A model generated the notes under the pieces. The model saw nothing but the letters and a program-made list of their open reading frames with translations. It was not told where the DNA came from and searched no databases. From Winogradskya humida (lineage in GTDB: Bacteria > Actinomycetota > Actinomycetes > Mycobacteriales > Micromonosporaceae), in NCBI RefSeq assembly GCF_016862215.1, contig NZ_BOMN01000067.1, forward strand, positions 38,234 through 102,233: 64,000 bases of DNA. Direction: 5' to 3'. The translations under genes were made by a program, and so were the position numbers. This document shows, one piece after another, positions 1 through 8,865 of this stretch; the first letter of the stretch is position 1; every line of letters starts with the position of its first letter.

Positions 1-1
1 G

Positions 2-1897
2 CTGCTGCGCGCGGCAGTCCGGCACGCCGCCACCCCCGTCGACCGTCGCCGGGTCTACGACGCGCTCGCCGCGACCTCGGAAGGCGAGACCCGCGCCTGG
101 TACCGCGCGGCCGAACTCACCGGCACGGACGAGGCCGCCGCCAACGAGCTGGAGAACGCCGCCGACGGGATGCGCCGCCGCGCCGGGTTCGCCGCCGCGG
201 CACGGGCCATGCACCGTGCGGCCGAGCTGACCGGCGACCGCGGGACCCGGGTCCGCCGGCTCGTTGTCGCGGCCAACGACGCGCAGGTCTGCGGTCACCT
301 GCCGGAGGCGTCCAGCTGGCTCGGCGAGGCCCTGCCCGCGGCCGAGGACCCCGCGCTGCGCGCTGACGTCGCTCTCGCGTACGGCTGGGTGCTGAACCGC
401 TGCGGCGCACCTGCCACCGCCCAGCAGGTGCTGTCCCGGGCCGCCCGTCAGGTCCTGGCCACCGACCCGCACCGCGCGGCCGCCCTGTGGTGCGCGGCGG
501 TGAACCCCGCACTCACCGAGGGCCGGGTCCGCGAAGCCGTCAGCTACGCCGACCGGGCCGTCGCCCTGCTCACCGGCACGGGCACCATCGTGGCGACGCC
601 CGCCCTGGCGCCGGCGCGGATTCTGCTCGCCGAGGCGCTGGTCGTGCGCGGCCGGGTCGCCGAAGGACAGCGGCTGTTCGACGAGGAGCGGGACTTCCTC
701 GACGGGCTCGACCCGCTTGACGACGCCGAGGACCTCGCGATGGTGGGCCTCACCCGGCTCTGGCTGGACCAACCGGACCGGGCCCGCGCCACCCTGACCG
801 CGGTCACCGAAGCCACGCGTCGCGCGGGCGCCCTCGGACCGCTGTCCCGGGCCCTGGTCTTCACCGCGATGCTGCGGCACACCACCGGGGACTGGCTCAT
901 CGGGTACGCCGAAGCCGACGAAGCCCTGCGCCTCGCCCGGGAACTCCGCGACGTCTCCACCACCGGGCTCGCCCTGGTCGTCCTCGGCCGGTACGCCGCG
1001 TCCCTGGGCCGGCTGACCGAAGCCGACATCCACCTCGCCGAAGCAGCCCGGATCGCGGGCCCCTCCGGCGTCGCGGGCCTGACCGTGTTCCACGGCTCGG
1101 CACTCGGGCTGCGCCACCTCGCCGCCGGAGATGCCGCCGACGCGGTCGCCAGCCTCGAAGCCGTACGCGAGTTCGCGGACCGTTCCGGAGCCCAGAACCC
1201 GGTCATGGCATCGTGGTCGGCCGACCTCGTCGAGGCGTACCGGCTGACCGGCGACCTCGACCGCGCCCGCGAACAGCTCGAGGCCCTGGAACGCAGCAGC
1301 ACCCTGCCGAGCGTGTGCGCCGCGGTGGCAGCCCAGCGCGGAGCCCTCACCACGGATCCCGACGAGGCAGAAATCTGGTTCCGCCAGGCCCTCGACGGGT
1401 ACGCCCACCAGCCCTTCGCCCGCGCCCGCGCCACCTTCGCCCACGGCGAGCTCCTCACCCGCCACGGACTGCACACCCGGGCCACCCCGCTGCTCGTCGA
1501 CGCGATGTCCACGTTCCGGCGACTCGGCGCGGAACCGTTCTGTGCGCGTACGGCGGCATTGCTGTCCGCGGCGGGAGAACGTCCCAACCCGGACCCGGCG
1601 CTGGTCCTGGCCTCCCTGACACCCCGCGAACTCCAGGTCGCCCGCGCGGTCGCCGACGGCCTGAGCAACCCGGAAGCCGCAGCGGCCCTGTTCGTCTCCC
1701 GCAAAACGGTGGAGACCCACCTCTCCAGCGCATACCGGAAACTGGGCGTCCGCTCCCGCACCCAACTCGTCCGCTACCTCGCAGGAACCGGCATCTCAGG
1801 GAGTTCCCCCACAGCCGAACGGCCCGCCGAAGTGTCAGGTTTCCAGCATCCCCGGGACCTCCCCGAAGCGACCGTACGCAGGTCCCGGCGACGCTGA
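2..1897 (+). CDS. LuxR-family (LAL-type) regulator, 5' end outside window
   Basis: The frame is open from the first bases of the window, so the gene begins upstream; 631 codons are visible. The body is a long Ala/Leu/Arg-rich helical-repeat region resembling the TPR-like part of large ATP-dependent LuxR (LAL) regulators. The C-terminus (about bases 1612-1790) is a LuxR/GerE helix-turn-helix with LTPRELQVARAVADGLSN and a recognition helix around VSRKTVETHLSSAYRKLGV. By family knowledge the missing N-terminus should hold an AAA ATPase with Walker motifs; this cannot be seen. It ends 45 bp before the peroxidase gene on the same strand. DNA-binding role is secure, ligand and targets unknown. Confidence 0.88.
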   Translation: MLRAAVRHAATPVDRRRVYDALAATSEGETRAWYRAAELTGTDEAAANELENAADGMRRRAGFAAAARAMHRAAELTGDRGTRVRRLVVAANDAQVCGHLPEASSWLGEALPAAEDPALRADVALAYGWVLNRCGAPATAQQVLSRAARQVLATDPHRAAALWCAAVNPALTEGRVREAVSYADRAVALLTGTGTIVATPALAPARILLAEALVVRGRVAEGQRLFDEERDFLDGLDPLDDAEDLAMVGLTRLWLDQPDRARATLTAVTEATRRAGALGPLSRALVFTAMLRHTTGDWLIGYAEADEALRLARELRDVSTTGLALVVLGRYAASLGRLTEADIHLAEAARIAGPSGVAGLTVFHGSALGLRHLAAGDAADAVASLEAVREFADRSGAQNPVMASWSADLVEAYRLTGDLDRAREQLEALERSSTLPSVCAAVAAQRGALTTDPDEAEIWFRQALDGYAHQPFARARATFAHGELLTRHGLHTRATPLLVDAMSTFRRLGAEPFCARTAALLSAAGERPNPDPALVLASLTPRELQVARAVADGLSNPEAAAALFVSRKTVETHLSSAYRKLGVRSRTQLVRYLAGTGISGSSPTAERPAEVSGFQHPRDLPEATVRRSRRR

Positions 1898-1942
1898 CTC
1901 GTCGAACACGAAGACGTCGTACAAGCAGACGAGGAGCCGCAC

Positions 1943-3673
1943 ATGAAGCGGAGCGGTGAGGTAAGCCGGATCATCACCGGTCTGAGGCACGGCGGGCACG
2001 CCATCGCCGACAACGCGCCGGACGTGGATGAGCTCAAGGAAGCCGGCTGGACGCCACTGAGCGAGGTGGTTCAGGATTCGCAGGCCCGGGGCGCCGATGC
2101 GAAGGATCACTACATCGGTACCACCGACTTCGACTACCTGTTCAAGGATCTCGTCGGCAAGCCCGACAAGCATCTGCCGGCGGGCAGCGACGCCGAGGTG
2201 GCGGCAACGGTGGCCGGGCTGAACCAACTCGGTGACGCGATGATCGACCAGGAACCCCCGGCCGATGATCGCAGCTCGCCGATCCCGCCGATCTACACGT
2301 ACTACGGGCAGTTCGTCGATCACGACCTGACGGCCGCCACGGACAACGACAGCAAGATCAGCATTCGCGACACCCACCTGCCACCGCTCGACCCGGCGCT
2401 GGTCAAGGACCTGCTCAAGAACGCCCGGAACCCGGCCCTGAACCTCGACTCGGTGTACGGCGACGGCCCGTTCGTGGCGCCGGGTGACGACCCCGACCGC
2501 ATCGAGGTGCCCTACCAGGTCGAGGACCGGGCCAAGCTGAGTCTCGGGCAGCTGACCACGGTCAACGCGGGCGTGCTCATCCCGCCGGTCGACGACATGG
2601 CCCGCGACCTGCCCCGGCGTGCGGACAAGGTGCCGCTGGTCGGCGACGCCCGCAACGACGAGAACCTCATCGTGGCCCAGCTGCACGTGGCTTTCCTGCG
2701 CTTCCACAATGCGACGGTCGACTGGGTACGCGCGAACGAGCCCCAGCGCACCGGCCTGAGCGACGTGTTCCTGCGCGCCCGGGACCTGACCCGGTGGACG
2801 TACCAGTGGCTGACCATCCACGACTTCCTGCGTACGGTGACCGGGCCGGAGACCGTGGACTTCGTGCTGGGCAACGACGGCGACGACCTGCTGGGGCTGA
2901 CCGGCGCCGCGAAACCGTACATGCCGCTGGAATTCTCGGTGGCGGCCTACCGGTTCGGCCACAGCATGGTCCGCGGGGTCTACGACTGGAACCGCAACTT
3001 CGGCCGGCCCGGCAACAACCTGCTGCCGAACGCCCCGTTCCGGTTCATGTTCATCTTCACCGGCACGGGCGACCTGGGCGGCAACGACACCCTGCCGACC
3101 AACTGGGCGGCCGAGTGGAACCGTTTCGTGGACAAGGACAGCCTGTTCGCCGACCGGTTCGCCCGCCGCATCGACACCCACCTGGCGCTCCCGCTGTCCG
3201 ACATGGTGAACCAGACGGCCGGTCAGAACGACGGCCCGGACGTGCTGACCCTGCTCAAACAGCTGGCCCGGCGCAATCTGCTGCGCGGCTACCGGCTCGC
3301 GCTGCCGACCGGCCAGGCCGTCGCCGAGGAACTGGGCATCACGCCGCTGACCCCTGACGAGGTCGTCGGCCGGATCGCCGACCCCGACAAGGGCCCGACC
3401 GCCCTGCAGAAGGTCATCAAGGACAACGGCTTCGACGCGAGGACGCCGCTGTGGTTCTACGTCCTGCGCGAATCCGAGGTCAAGGCCCAGGGCAACACGC
3501 TGGGCGCGGTCGGCAGCCGCATCGTGGCCGAGACCATCATCGGCCAGGTCCGCTTCGACCGGACCTCCTACCTGAACCAGACCAGCTGGTCCCCGGTCGA
3601 CGGCGTCCGATTCCCGGACGGCAGCCCGGTCAACTCGATCGCCGACTTCCTGCGGTTCGCGGGTGTCCTCTGA
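1943..3673 (+). CDS. Animal-type heme peroxidase family protein
   Basis: 576 aa with the animal heme peroxidase signature rather than the catalase-peroxidase one. GQFVDHDLT near residue 126 matches the distal His with its flanking Asp. GDARNDENLIVAQLH near 236-250 matches the Arg/Glu pair and following helix. AAYRFGHSMVRG near 335-345 supplies the proximal heme His. All key residues are present, so it should be active on peroxide; the organic or halide substrate cannot be read. No signal peptide is visible, unlike animal members. GAGGAG precedes the ATG. It may be co-transcribed with the LuxR gene just upstream. Confidence 0.88.
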   Translation: MKRSGEVSRIITGLRHGGHAIADNAPDVDELKEAGWTPLSEVVQDSQARGADAKDHYIGTTDFDYLFKDLVGKPDKHLPAGSDAEVAATVAGLNQLGDAMIDQEPPADDRSSPIPPIYTYYGQFVDHDLTAATDNDSKISIRDTHLPPLDPALVKDLLKNARNPALNLDSVYGDGPFVAPGDDPDRIEVPYQVEDRAKLSLGQLTTVNAGVLIPPVDDMARDLPRRADKVPLVGDARNDENLIVAQLHVAFLRFHNATVDWVRANEPQRTGLSDVFLRARDLTRWTYQWLTIHDFLRTVTGPETVDFVLGNDGDDLLGLTGAAKPYMPLEFSVAAYRFGHSMVRGVYDWNRNFGRPGNNLLPNAPFRFMFIFTGTGDLGGNDTLPTNWAAEWNRFVDKDSLFADRFARRIDTHLALPLSDMVNQTAGQNDGPDVLTLLKQLARRNLLRGYRLALPTGQAVAEELGITPLTPDEVVGRIADPDKGPTALQKVIKDNGFDARTPLWFYVLRESEVKAQGNTLGAVGSRIVAETIIGQVRFDRTSYLNQTSWSPVDGVRFPDGSPVNSIADFLRFAGVL

Positions 3674-3732
3674 TCCGGTAGTTCGCGGGCGGGCCGGGCG
3701 TGCCGCGGCCGGGTCTCCGGGAAGATCGGGGG

Positions 3733-4182
3733 ATGAGGTTTCGAGGGGAACTGCAGGCGACCGGCGGGACGACCACCGGATTCCGGGTCGGCGACGATGT
3801 CGTGGCGGAGCTGGGTGGTGGGGGTCGTCCCAAGGTCGTGGTGACGGTCAACGGGTACGAGTGGCGGGGGTCGATCGCGAAGATGGGCGGCGCCTACTGG
3901 CTCGGGGTGAGTGCTGAGCGCCGGGGTGCGGCGGGGATCGCCGCCGGGGAGGTGCATGACGTGGATGTCGTGCTGGATGCCGCGCCGCGGGAGGTCGAGG
4001 TGCCGGCGGAGTTGGCGGCGGCGCTGGAGGCCGTCCCGGAGGCGAAGGCGTTCTGGGACGGCCTGTCCGCGAGCAACAAGGGCTGGCATGTGCTGCAGGT
4101 GACCGGGGCGAAGACCGCGGAGACCCGGGCCCGGCGCATCGAGAAGTCGGTCACCATGCTCAAGGCCGGGAAGGCACGCTGA
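3733..4182 (+). CDS. YdeI/OmpD-associated family protein with DUF1905 domain
   Basis: 149 aa from the ATG at 3733; an in-frame GTG at 3700 would add 11 residues but the conserved part begins MRFRGELQATGG. The N-terminal half (about 1-85) is a DUF1905-type beta barrel and the C-terminal half (90-149) is the YdeI/OmpD-associated helical segment with SNKGWHVLQVTGAKTAETRARRI. Proteins of this kind are small, cytoplasmic and of uncertain role; one relative is linked to bacteriocin protection. It abuts the convergent lipoprotein gene with no gap. Confidence 0.8.
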   Translation: MRFRGELQATGGTTTGFRVGDDVVAELGGGGRPKVVVTVNGYEWRGSIAKMGGAYWLGVSAERRGAAGIAAGEVHDVDVVLDAAPREVEVPAELAAALEAVPEAKAFWDGLSASNKGWHVLQVTGAKTAETRARRIEKSVTMLKAGKAR

Positions 4183-4875
4183 CTACTTCACGCGGCTGAG
4201 GGTGGAGCCGACCAGTTTCTGCCAGTCGTTGGAGAATTCCGGGTTGGCGCTGGCGCCGGACTTGCCCAGGCGGTAGATGGCGTACTGGTCGACGAGCAGG
4301 ACGTTGTCGCGGGTCAGGGCGACGACGGCGATGTCCGCGGTGGCGGCGTGGGCCTTGTCGTACTGCTTGTTGCGGAGGGTGACGAAGCCGTTCCAGGCGC
4401 CCTGGCCGAGCGTGGTGGTCTTCGCCGTCTCGGTGTACGCGGGTTCGTCGCGGTCGCCGGTCTTCGCCGGTTTCTGCACGCTCGGCGGGCAGGCGTCGGC
4501 GACCGCGCGCAGGGTCGCGAGGGCCGTCGCGGACGAGATCGCGTCGTCGTAGACCAGGGCGTGCTGGGTCAGGCTCTGCACGCCGCCGGTGCCCTCGTCG
4601 GACAGTGTCGCGGAGACCGGCGACGGTTTGCCGGGCACCGCGGCCGCCGCCGTGTCGGCGCCGCAGATGCTGACCAGCTCGGCGGGTGCCGCCGACTCGC
4701 CCGGGTCTTTCCAGGTCGGGCCGATGTCCGCGGCTTTGAGGAGGGCGGCACGCATGGTGTCGACGCTGATGACGTTCTTGTCGGGCTCCGGTGTGTCGTC
4801 CGAGGAGCAGCCCGCGAAGGCGGCGACGGCAAGGACGGTGACAACACTGCGAAGCACCCGGCCAACCTGAAGCAT
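4183..4875 (-). CDS. Predicted lipoprotein of unknown function
   Basis: 230 aa. The first 24 residues form a lipoprotein signal ending in the lipobox AFAGC, followed by an acidic SSDDTPEPD linker. The mature part resembles in layout the PknH-like extracellular sensor lipoproteins of actinobacteria (MRAALLKAADIGPTW opening, paired cysteines near residues 69 and 118), but this likeness is by eye only. It is anchored on the outer face of the membrane. It is convergent with the YdeI-like gene; its 5' side faces the end of the GGDEF gene. Confidence 0.75.
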   Translation of the reverse strand: MLQVGRVLRSVVTVLAVAAFAGCSSDDTPEPDKNVISVDTMRAALLKAADIGPTWKDPGESAAPAELVSICGADTAAAAVPGKPSPVSATLSDEGTGGVQSLTQHALVYDDAISSATALATLRAVADACPPSVQKPAKTGDRDEPAYTETAKTTTLGQGAWNGFVTLRNKQYDKAHAATADIAVVALTRDNVLLVDQYAIYRLGKSGASANPEFSNDWQKLVGSTLSRVK

Positions 4876-5040
4876 TCGGACATGATGGCAGACGCACGAC
4901 CGCCCGCCCGGATGCCGGGCGGGCGGCGGGACGCGTCCCCCTCGGCGCGCCCAGGGACAAGAGGCCTGGCCGGAGCCCGGTGATGCCTGTTGTCGGCTTC
5001 CTGACGTGCGCGCTCGCCAGGACGCATCCGATGGTTACGG

Positions 5041-6678
5041 CTAAGCTCCGACCTGGTTACGGCCGGCGCGCTTGGCCTCGTAGAGGTGGCGGTCCGCCAG
5101 GATCATCGCCGCCGGCAGGTCCTCCTCGGCGCGGACGATGGCCAGGCCGAGACTGATGGTCACGCTCAGACCCGGCTGCAGACCCTCCCATGGGTACGCG
5201 GCCACTTGAGCCCGCAGCAGTTCGCACCGCGCCCGGGCGTCCTCGAAGTCCACGCCGTCCAGACCGATCAGGAACTCCTCGCCGCCGAGCCGGGCCACCA
5301 GGTCGAGGTCGCGCACGTTGTCGCGCAGCACGGCGGCGATCTGGCGCAGCACCTCGTCACCGACGAAGTGGCCGAAGCGGTCGTTGACGCCCTTGAACAG
5401 GTCCACGTCGGCGATCGCCACGCAGAGCGGGCCACCCGAGGCCACCATCTCCGGCAGGCGCAGCTCGGCGAAGCGGCGGTTCGGCAGCCCGGTCAGTGAG
5501 TCCTCGGTCGCCTGGCGCTGCCAGCTCAGCGTCGCCACCTCGAGCTCGGCGCTGCGGACCCGGGCCAGCTCGGCCTCCAGCCGCGCGTTGTCCAACTCGA
5601 ACTGGTGCACGGCCATCCGGGCGCGGGCTGCGGCCACGTCGTTGTGCGCGGTCCGTTCCAGCAGGTGGTACGCCTTGTAGTGGCCGAGCGCCGCCGCGAA
5701 GTTGCCGACCTGCTCGTACGCCTCGGACAGCTCCCGGTGGATCTCCATCGCCATCGGCGTCTCGCCCGCCTCCAGGGCCCGGTCCAGCGCCTCGAGCAGC
5801 CCCTCGATCGCCTTCGCGCACTCGCCGCGCATGAGGCGTACGTGAGCCTGGTGCTGCAGCGCCGCCGACTCCAGCGACCGGTACCCGTGAATGGCCGCGA
5901 TCGCCCGCGAGTCCTCGATCATCCGGTCCGCGGCCTCGAAGTCGTAATCGAGCGCCCGCAGCATCCCGTAGTTGTCCAGGCAGATCGACTCCCGGAACGG
6001 GTGCCGCGCCGCGCGGGCCAGCCGCAGCGCCTCGTCGACATATCCGAGCGCGTTGCGCAGCGTCTCCCCCGCGCCCTCCGCGTCGCCGTTGGCCCGTTGC
6101 CGCGGAACCTGGTAGACCGCGTTGTCGCCGAGGTTGTTGAGGATGCAGAACCGCGCCTCGACGTCCATGCCCTCGGCCATGCTCAGGGCCCGCATCAGAT
6201 AATCGGTGCTCTGCTCGCGGTTACCCATGCTGCCGTGCACGACGCCGGTGCGGTTGTGCACCCAGTAGAGCAGGTCCCGGTCACCGAGCCGCTGGGCGAT
6301 CTCCCGGCCGCGCGCCAGCGCCTCGAGGGCCTCCTCGTGCATGCCGAGCCCGTTGAGCGGCATCGCCTGCACGGTGAGGACCTCGCAGATCCCGGCGTCG
6401 TCGCGCAGCGTCTCCAGCACGGCGACGGCCTCCCGGCACGCGGTGACCGCGGCCTCCTGCTCGCCGAGCCGGATCAGCTGATTGGCCATCGACCGCAGCG
6501 CGGCGGCCTCGCCGGCACCGTCACCACAGACCCCGGCGAGCTTCGCCGCCTGCCGCGCGAGCTCCGACCCGGCCCGGTAGTCACCGCGCAACCGGGCCTC
6601 CTCGGCCTGGTCGAGCAGCGCCGCGACCTGCACGGCCGCGGCCGTGACGGGGGGCTTGGCAATGCTCGTGGCGGTCAC
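5041..6678 (-). CDS. TPR-repeat diguanylate cyclase (GGDEF)
   Basis: 545 aa from a GTG start. Residues about 20-370 are helical TPR-like repeats rich in Ala, Leu and Arg; a short coiled segment (370-405) leads to a GGDEF domain. The active site is GGEEF near residues 465-469, an accepted variant, and the metal-binding loop is IADVDLFKGVND. RDLD lies exactly five residues before GGEEF, matching the RxxD product-inhibition site. It should make cyclic di-GMP in the cytoplasm with activity set by protein contacts through the TPR part. No membrane segment or EAL domain is present. Confidence 0.92.
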   Translation of the reverse strand: MTATSIAKPPVTAAAVQVAALLDQAEEARLRGDYRAGSELARQAAKLAGVCGDGAGEAAALRSMANQLIRLGEQEAAVTACREAVAVLETLRDDAGICEVLTVQAMPLNGLGMHEEALEALARGREIAQRLGDRDLLYWVHNRTGVVHGSMGNREQSTDYLMRALSMAEGMDVEARFCILNNLGDNAVYQVPRQRANGDAEGAGETLRNALGYVDEALRLARAARHPFRESICLDNYGMLRALDYDFEAADRMIEDSRAIAAIHGYRSLESAALQHQAHVRLMRGECAKAIEGLLEALDRALEAGETPMAMEIHRELSEAYEQVGNFAAALGHYKAYHLLERTAHNDVAAARARMAVHQFELDNARLEAELARVRSAELEVATLSWQRQATEDSLTGLPNRRFAELRLPEMVASGGPLCVAIADVDLFKGVNDRFGHFVGDEVLRQIAAVLRDNVRDLDLVARLGGEEFLIGLDGVDFEDARARCELLRAQVAAYPWEGLQPGLSVTISLGLAIVRAEEDLPAAMILADRHLYEAKRAGRNQVGA

Positions 6679-6723
6679 GTCGCGGACTATCGTCCGCGCC
6701 GGACCCGGCTTGAGTGAAACCCA

Positions 6724-7743
6724 CTACCCGTTTGCAACCCTGCCGTTCGCGACCCTGCCGTCTGCGACCCTGCCGTTCGCAACCCCGCCGTTCGCAACCC
6801 GGGTCGCACAGCCGTCGCGGAAGTGTTTGGGTGAGAAGCCGACCACCCGGCGAAACGCGGTGCTGAAGGCGCTCTCGGATTCGTAGCCCGTCGCGGCTGC
6901 CAGTTCGGAGATCGATCGGGAGTTGCGGCACAGGGCGTCGCGGGCGAGCTTCATCCGCCACTCGATGAGGTATTCCAGGGGTGCGGACCCGACCTGGTCC
7001 TTGAAGGCCGCGGCGAACGCCGAACGGGACATCCGGCCGATCCCGGCGAGCTCCTTGAGGGTCCAGCGGCGCGCCACGTCCGCGTGCATGGCGCGCAGCG
7101 CCGCACCGATGCCGTTGTCGTTGAGCGCGCCGAGCCAGCCGGCGGGCCGGTCGGTCCGCTCGGCGTGGGCGCGCAGGGCATGGACGAACAGGATCTGCAC
7201 GAGATGGTCCATGACCAGGGAACTGCCGGCGGCGTTGTGCTCGACCTCGGCGTTCAGCATCTCGGTGACGTACGCGAGCTGCTTGTTACGCGGATCGGCG
7301 GCAGGGACGTGCACGAGCTGCGGCAGAACGTCGATCAGCAGCGACGCGTTGGACGCGTCGAACCAGAAATAACCCCCGCACAGGTACGTGTCCTCGTCCG
7401 CCTCGGGCCCGATCCGCACCACGCCGTTCGAGGCGGTCTCCCACAACTGCTCCGCGGCCTGCGTCGGCGCGGTGAGACTGCTGGCCATGAGGTACGACGA
7501 CGGGTTGGTCAGCAGGAAGATGTCACCCTCGCGCAGCAGCACGGGCTCGTGCCCGTCGATGGCCAGCCAGCATTCACCCCGCACGACGCCCCCGATCTTC
7601 ACGTGCGGGAAAGCGTCGTATCGCACCGCCCACGACCCGGCGGCGTGGAGCCCGGCCTCGACCACGGTGCGCGGCCGGAGCAGGCCGATGGCCGCCGCGA
7701 TCGGATCATCGTGCCCGAGCGGCGCCACACCGGCGGACGCCAT
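6724..7743 (-). CDS. AraC-family regulator with cupin sensor domain
   Basis: 339 aa from the ATG at 7743. Residues about 10-190 are a cupin-type AraC N-domain (LLRPRTVVEAGLHAAGSWAVR, GECWLAIDGHEPVLLREGD); residues about 220-320 hold the double helix-turn-helix ending in RRVVGFSPKHFRDG. The frame stays open upstream through an Ala/Ser-coding repeat to another ATG at 7941, giving a 405-aa alternative; I prefer 7743 because family homology begins there and the divergent SDR needs promoter space. The last residues are five V-A-N/D-G-type repeats. It probably controls the divergent SDR gene. Confidence 0.82.
   Translation of the reverse strand: MASAGVAPLGHDDPIAAAIGLLRPRTVVEAGLHAAGSWAVRYDAFPHVKIGGVVRGECWLAIDGHEPVLLREGDIFLLTNPSSYLMASSLTAPTQAAEQLWETASNGVVRIGPEADEDTYLCGGYFWFDASNASLLIDVLPQLVHVPAADPRNKQLAYVTEMLNAEVEHNAAGSSLVMDHLVQILFVHALRAHAERTDRPAGWLGALNDNGIGAALRAMHADVARRWTLKELAGIGRMSRSAFAAAFKDQVGSAPLEYLIEWRMKLARDALCRNSRSISELAAATGYESESAFSTAFRRVVGFSPKHFRDGCATRVANGGVANGRVADGRVANGRVANG
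6730..6804 (-). repeat. 15-bp tandem repeat, five units, at AraC gene 3' end
   Basis: Five consecutive 15-bp units of the type gttcgcaaccctgcc, read on the plus strand, end 3 bp from the stop codon of the AraC gene. Because 15 is a multiple of three the array stays in frame and encodes a VANGR-like pentapeptide tail beyond the normal end of the AraC domain. Confidence 0.9.
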
Positions 7744-7753
7744 GCCCCCGGCC

Positions 7754-7879
7754 GATGCAGCGCCGGCCGATATGCCGCTGGACGGTGCAACACCGGCCGA
7801 TGCAACACCGGCCGATGCAGCGCTGGACGATGCAGCGCTGGACGATGCAGCGCTGGACGATGCAGCGCTGGACGATGCG
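7754..7879. repeat. 15-bp tandem repeat between AraC and SDR genes
   Basis: Eight 15-bp units plus a partial one. Four in a row are identical (gatgcagcgctggac, 7814-7873); the others are variants such as gatgcaacaccggcc. The array lies in the divergent intergenic region, or would encode Ala/Ser pentapeptides if the AraC gene used its upstream start. Confidence 0.92.
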
Positions 7880-7908
7880 TAAGATATTGCGGATTCCACG
7901 TTATGGAT

Positions 7909-7927
7909 CGTACCGCTCCGGGGTACG
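7909..7927. promoter_or_regulatory. Inverted repeat ahead of the SDR start
   Basis: CGTACC, seven bases, GGTACG lies 12 bp upstream of the SDR start codon, where a ribosome site would normally be; no clear Shine-Dalgarno is visible. It may be an operator for the SDR gene or a 5' hairpin. Binding protein unknown. Confidence 0.4.
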
Positions 7928-7939
7928 ACGATCGATTCC

Positions 7940-8677
7940 ATGACCACTACGAAGAAGACGGCGCTCGTCACAGGCGCCAACAAGGGCATCGGATTCGAGA
8001 CCGCGCGCCAGCTCGCGCAGCAGGGTTTCACCGTCTGGCTGGGAGCCCGGGACCAGGCCCGTGGCGAGGCCGCGGCGCAGAAACTGGCCGGGGAGGGAGA
8101 CGTTCGATTCGTCAGCCTCGACCTGACCGACGCGGACAGCGTCAACGCCGCCGCGGCACACGTCAGCGACACGACCGGCGCCCTCGATGTGCTGGTGAAC
8201 AACGCGGCCGTGGCGCTCGGGGACGAAGAGGGACCGGCCAGCACCATCAGCACCGACACGATCCGGCGCACGCTGGACGTGAACTTCTACGGGACGCTGC
8301 GGGTCACCCAGGCGTTCCTGCCGCTCGTGCAGAAGGCGCCGGCCGGGCGAATCGTGAACGTCAGCAGCACGATGGGGTCGGTCTCCACGCTGGTGTCCCC
8401 GGGTAACCCGCTGGGACAGTACGGCAGCAGCTACGCCTACTCCACGTCGAAGACCATCCTGAACGCGCTCACCGGGCAGCTCGCCGTCGAGCTCAGCGAT
8501 ACGCCGATCAAGGTCAACTCCGTGTGCCCCGGCTACAACGACACCGACATGAACGGCAGCACCGGCGCCGGGCAGCACCCGTCCGAGGGCGCCAAGGTCG
8601 TCGTGCGGGCCGCCACCATCCCGGCTGACGGCCCCAGCGGCACCTTCTTCGACGTCAGCGGCCCGGTCGGCTGGTGA
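7940..8677 (+). CDS. SDR-family NAD(P)-dependent oxidoreductase
   Basis: 245 aa, a classical short-chain dehydrogenase. TGANKGIG (residues 11-18) is the cofactor loop, NNAAV follows strand four, VNVSST carries the catalytic Ser and YAYSTSK the catalytic Tyr and Lys. The sequence resembles bacterial carbonyl-reductase-like SDRs; the substrate cannot be told. The ATG shares bases with the alternative ATG of the divergent AraC gene (CATG at 7939-7942). The pair is likely a regulator and its target. A tandem array follows the stop codon. Confidence 0.9.
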   Translation: MTTTKKTALVTGANKGIGFETARQLAQQGFTVWLGARDQARGEAAAQKLAGEGDVRFVSLDLTDADSVNAAAAHVSDTTGALDVLVNNAAVALGDEEGPASTISTDTIRRTLDVNFYGTLRVTQAFLPLVQKAPAGRIVNVSSTMGSVSTLVSPGNPLGQYGSSYAYSTSKTILNALTGQLAVELSDTPIKVNSVCPGYNDTDMNGSTGAGQHPSEGAKVVVRAATIPADGPSGTFFDVSGPVGW

Positions 8678-8720
8678 ACCGGCCGGTGAGCCGGCTCTCC
8701 CCGACTCACCGGACCGCAGG

Positions 8721-8865
8721 CCCGGTCAGAGCAGGCCCGGTCAGAGCAGGCCCGGTCAGAGCAGGCCCGGTCAGAGCAGGCCCGGTCAGAGCAGGGTCGT
8801 CAGAGCAGGGTCGTCAGAGCAGGGTCGTCAGAGCAGGGTCGTCAGAGCAGGGTCGTCAGAGCAGG
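8721..8865. repeat. Composite tandem array: five 15-bp then five 14-bp units
   Basis: Units cccggtcagagcagg occupy 8721-8795 (five copies) and units gtcgtcagagcagg occupy 8796-8865 (five copies). On the minus strand the array begins on the last codons of the carbonic anhydrase gene: each 14-bp unit repeats the ctgctctga that ends that gene, so it looks like tandem amplification of the gene's 3' end, stop codon included. It fills the space between two convergent genes. Confidence 0.95.

Noticed and set aside
8721..8865. CRISPR array
   Set aside because: Units are contiguous without spacers and no cas gene is near; the same holds for the arrays at 7754, 28686 and 36519.
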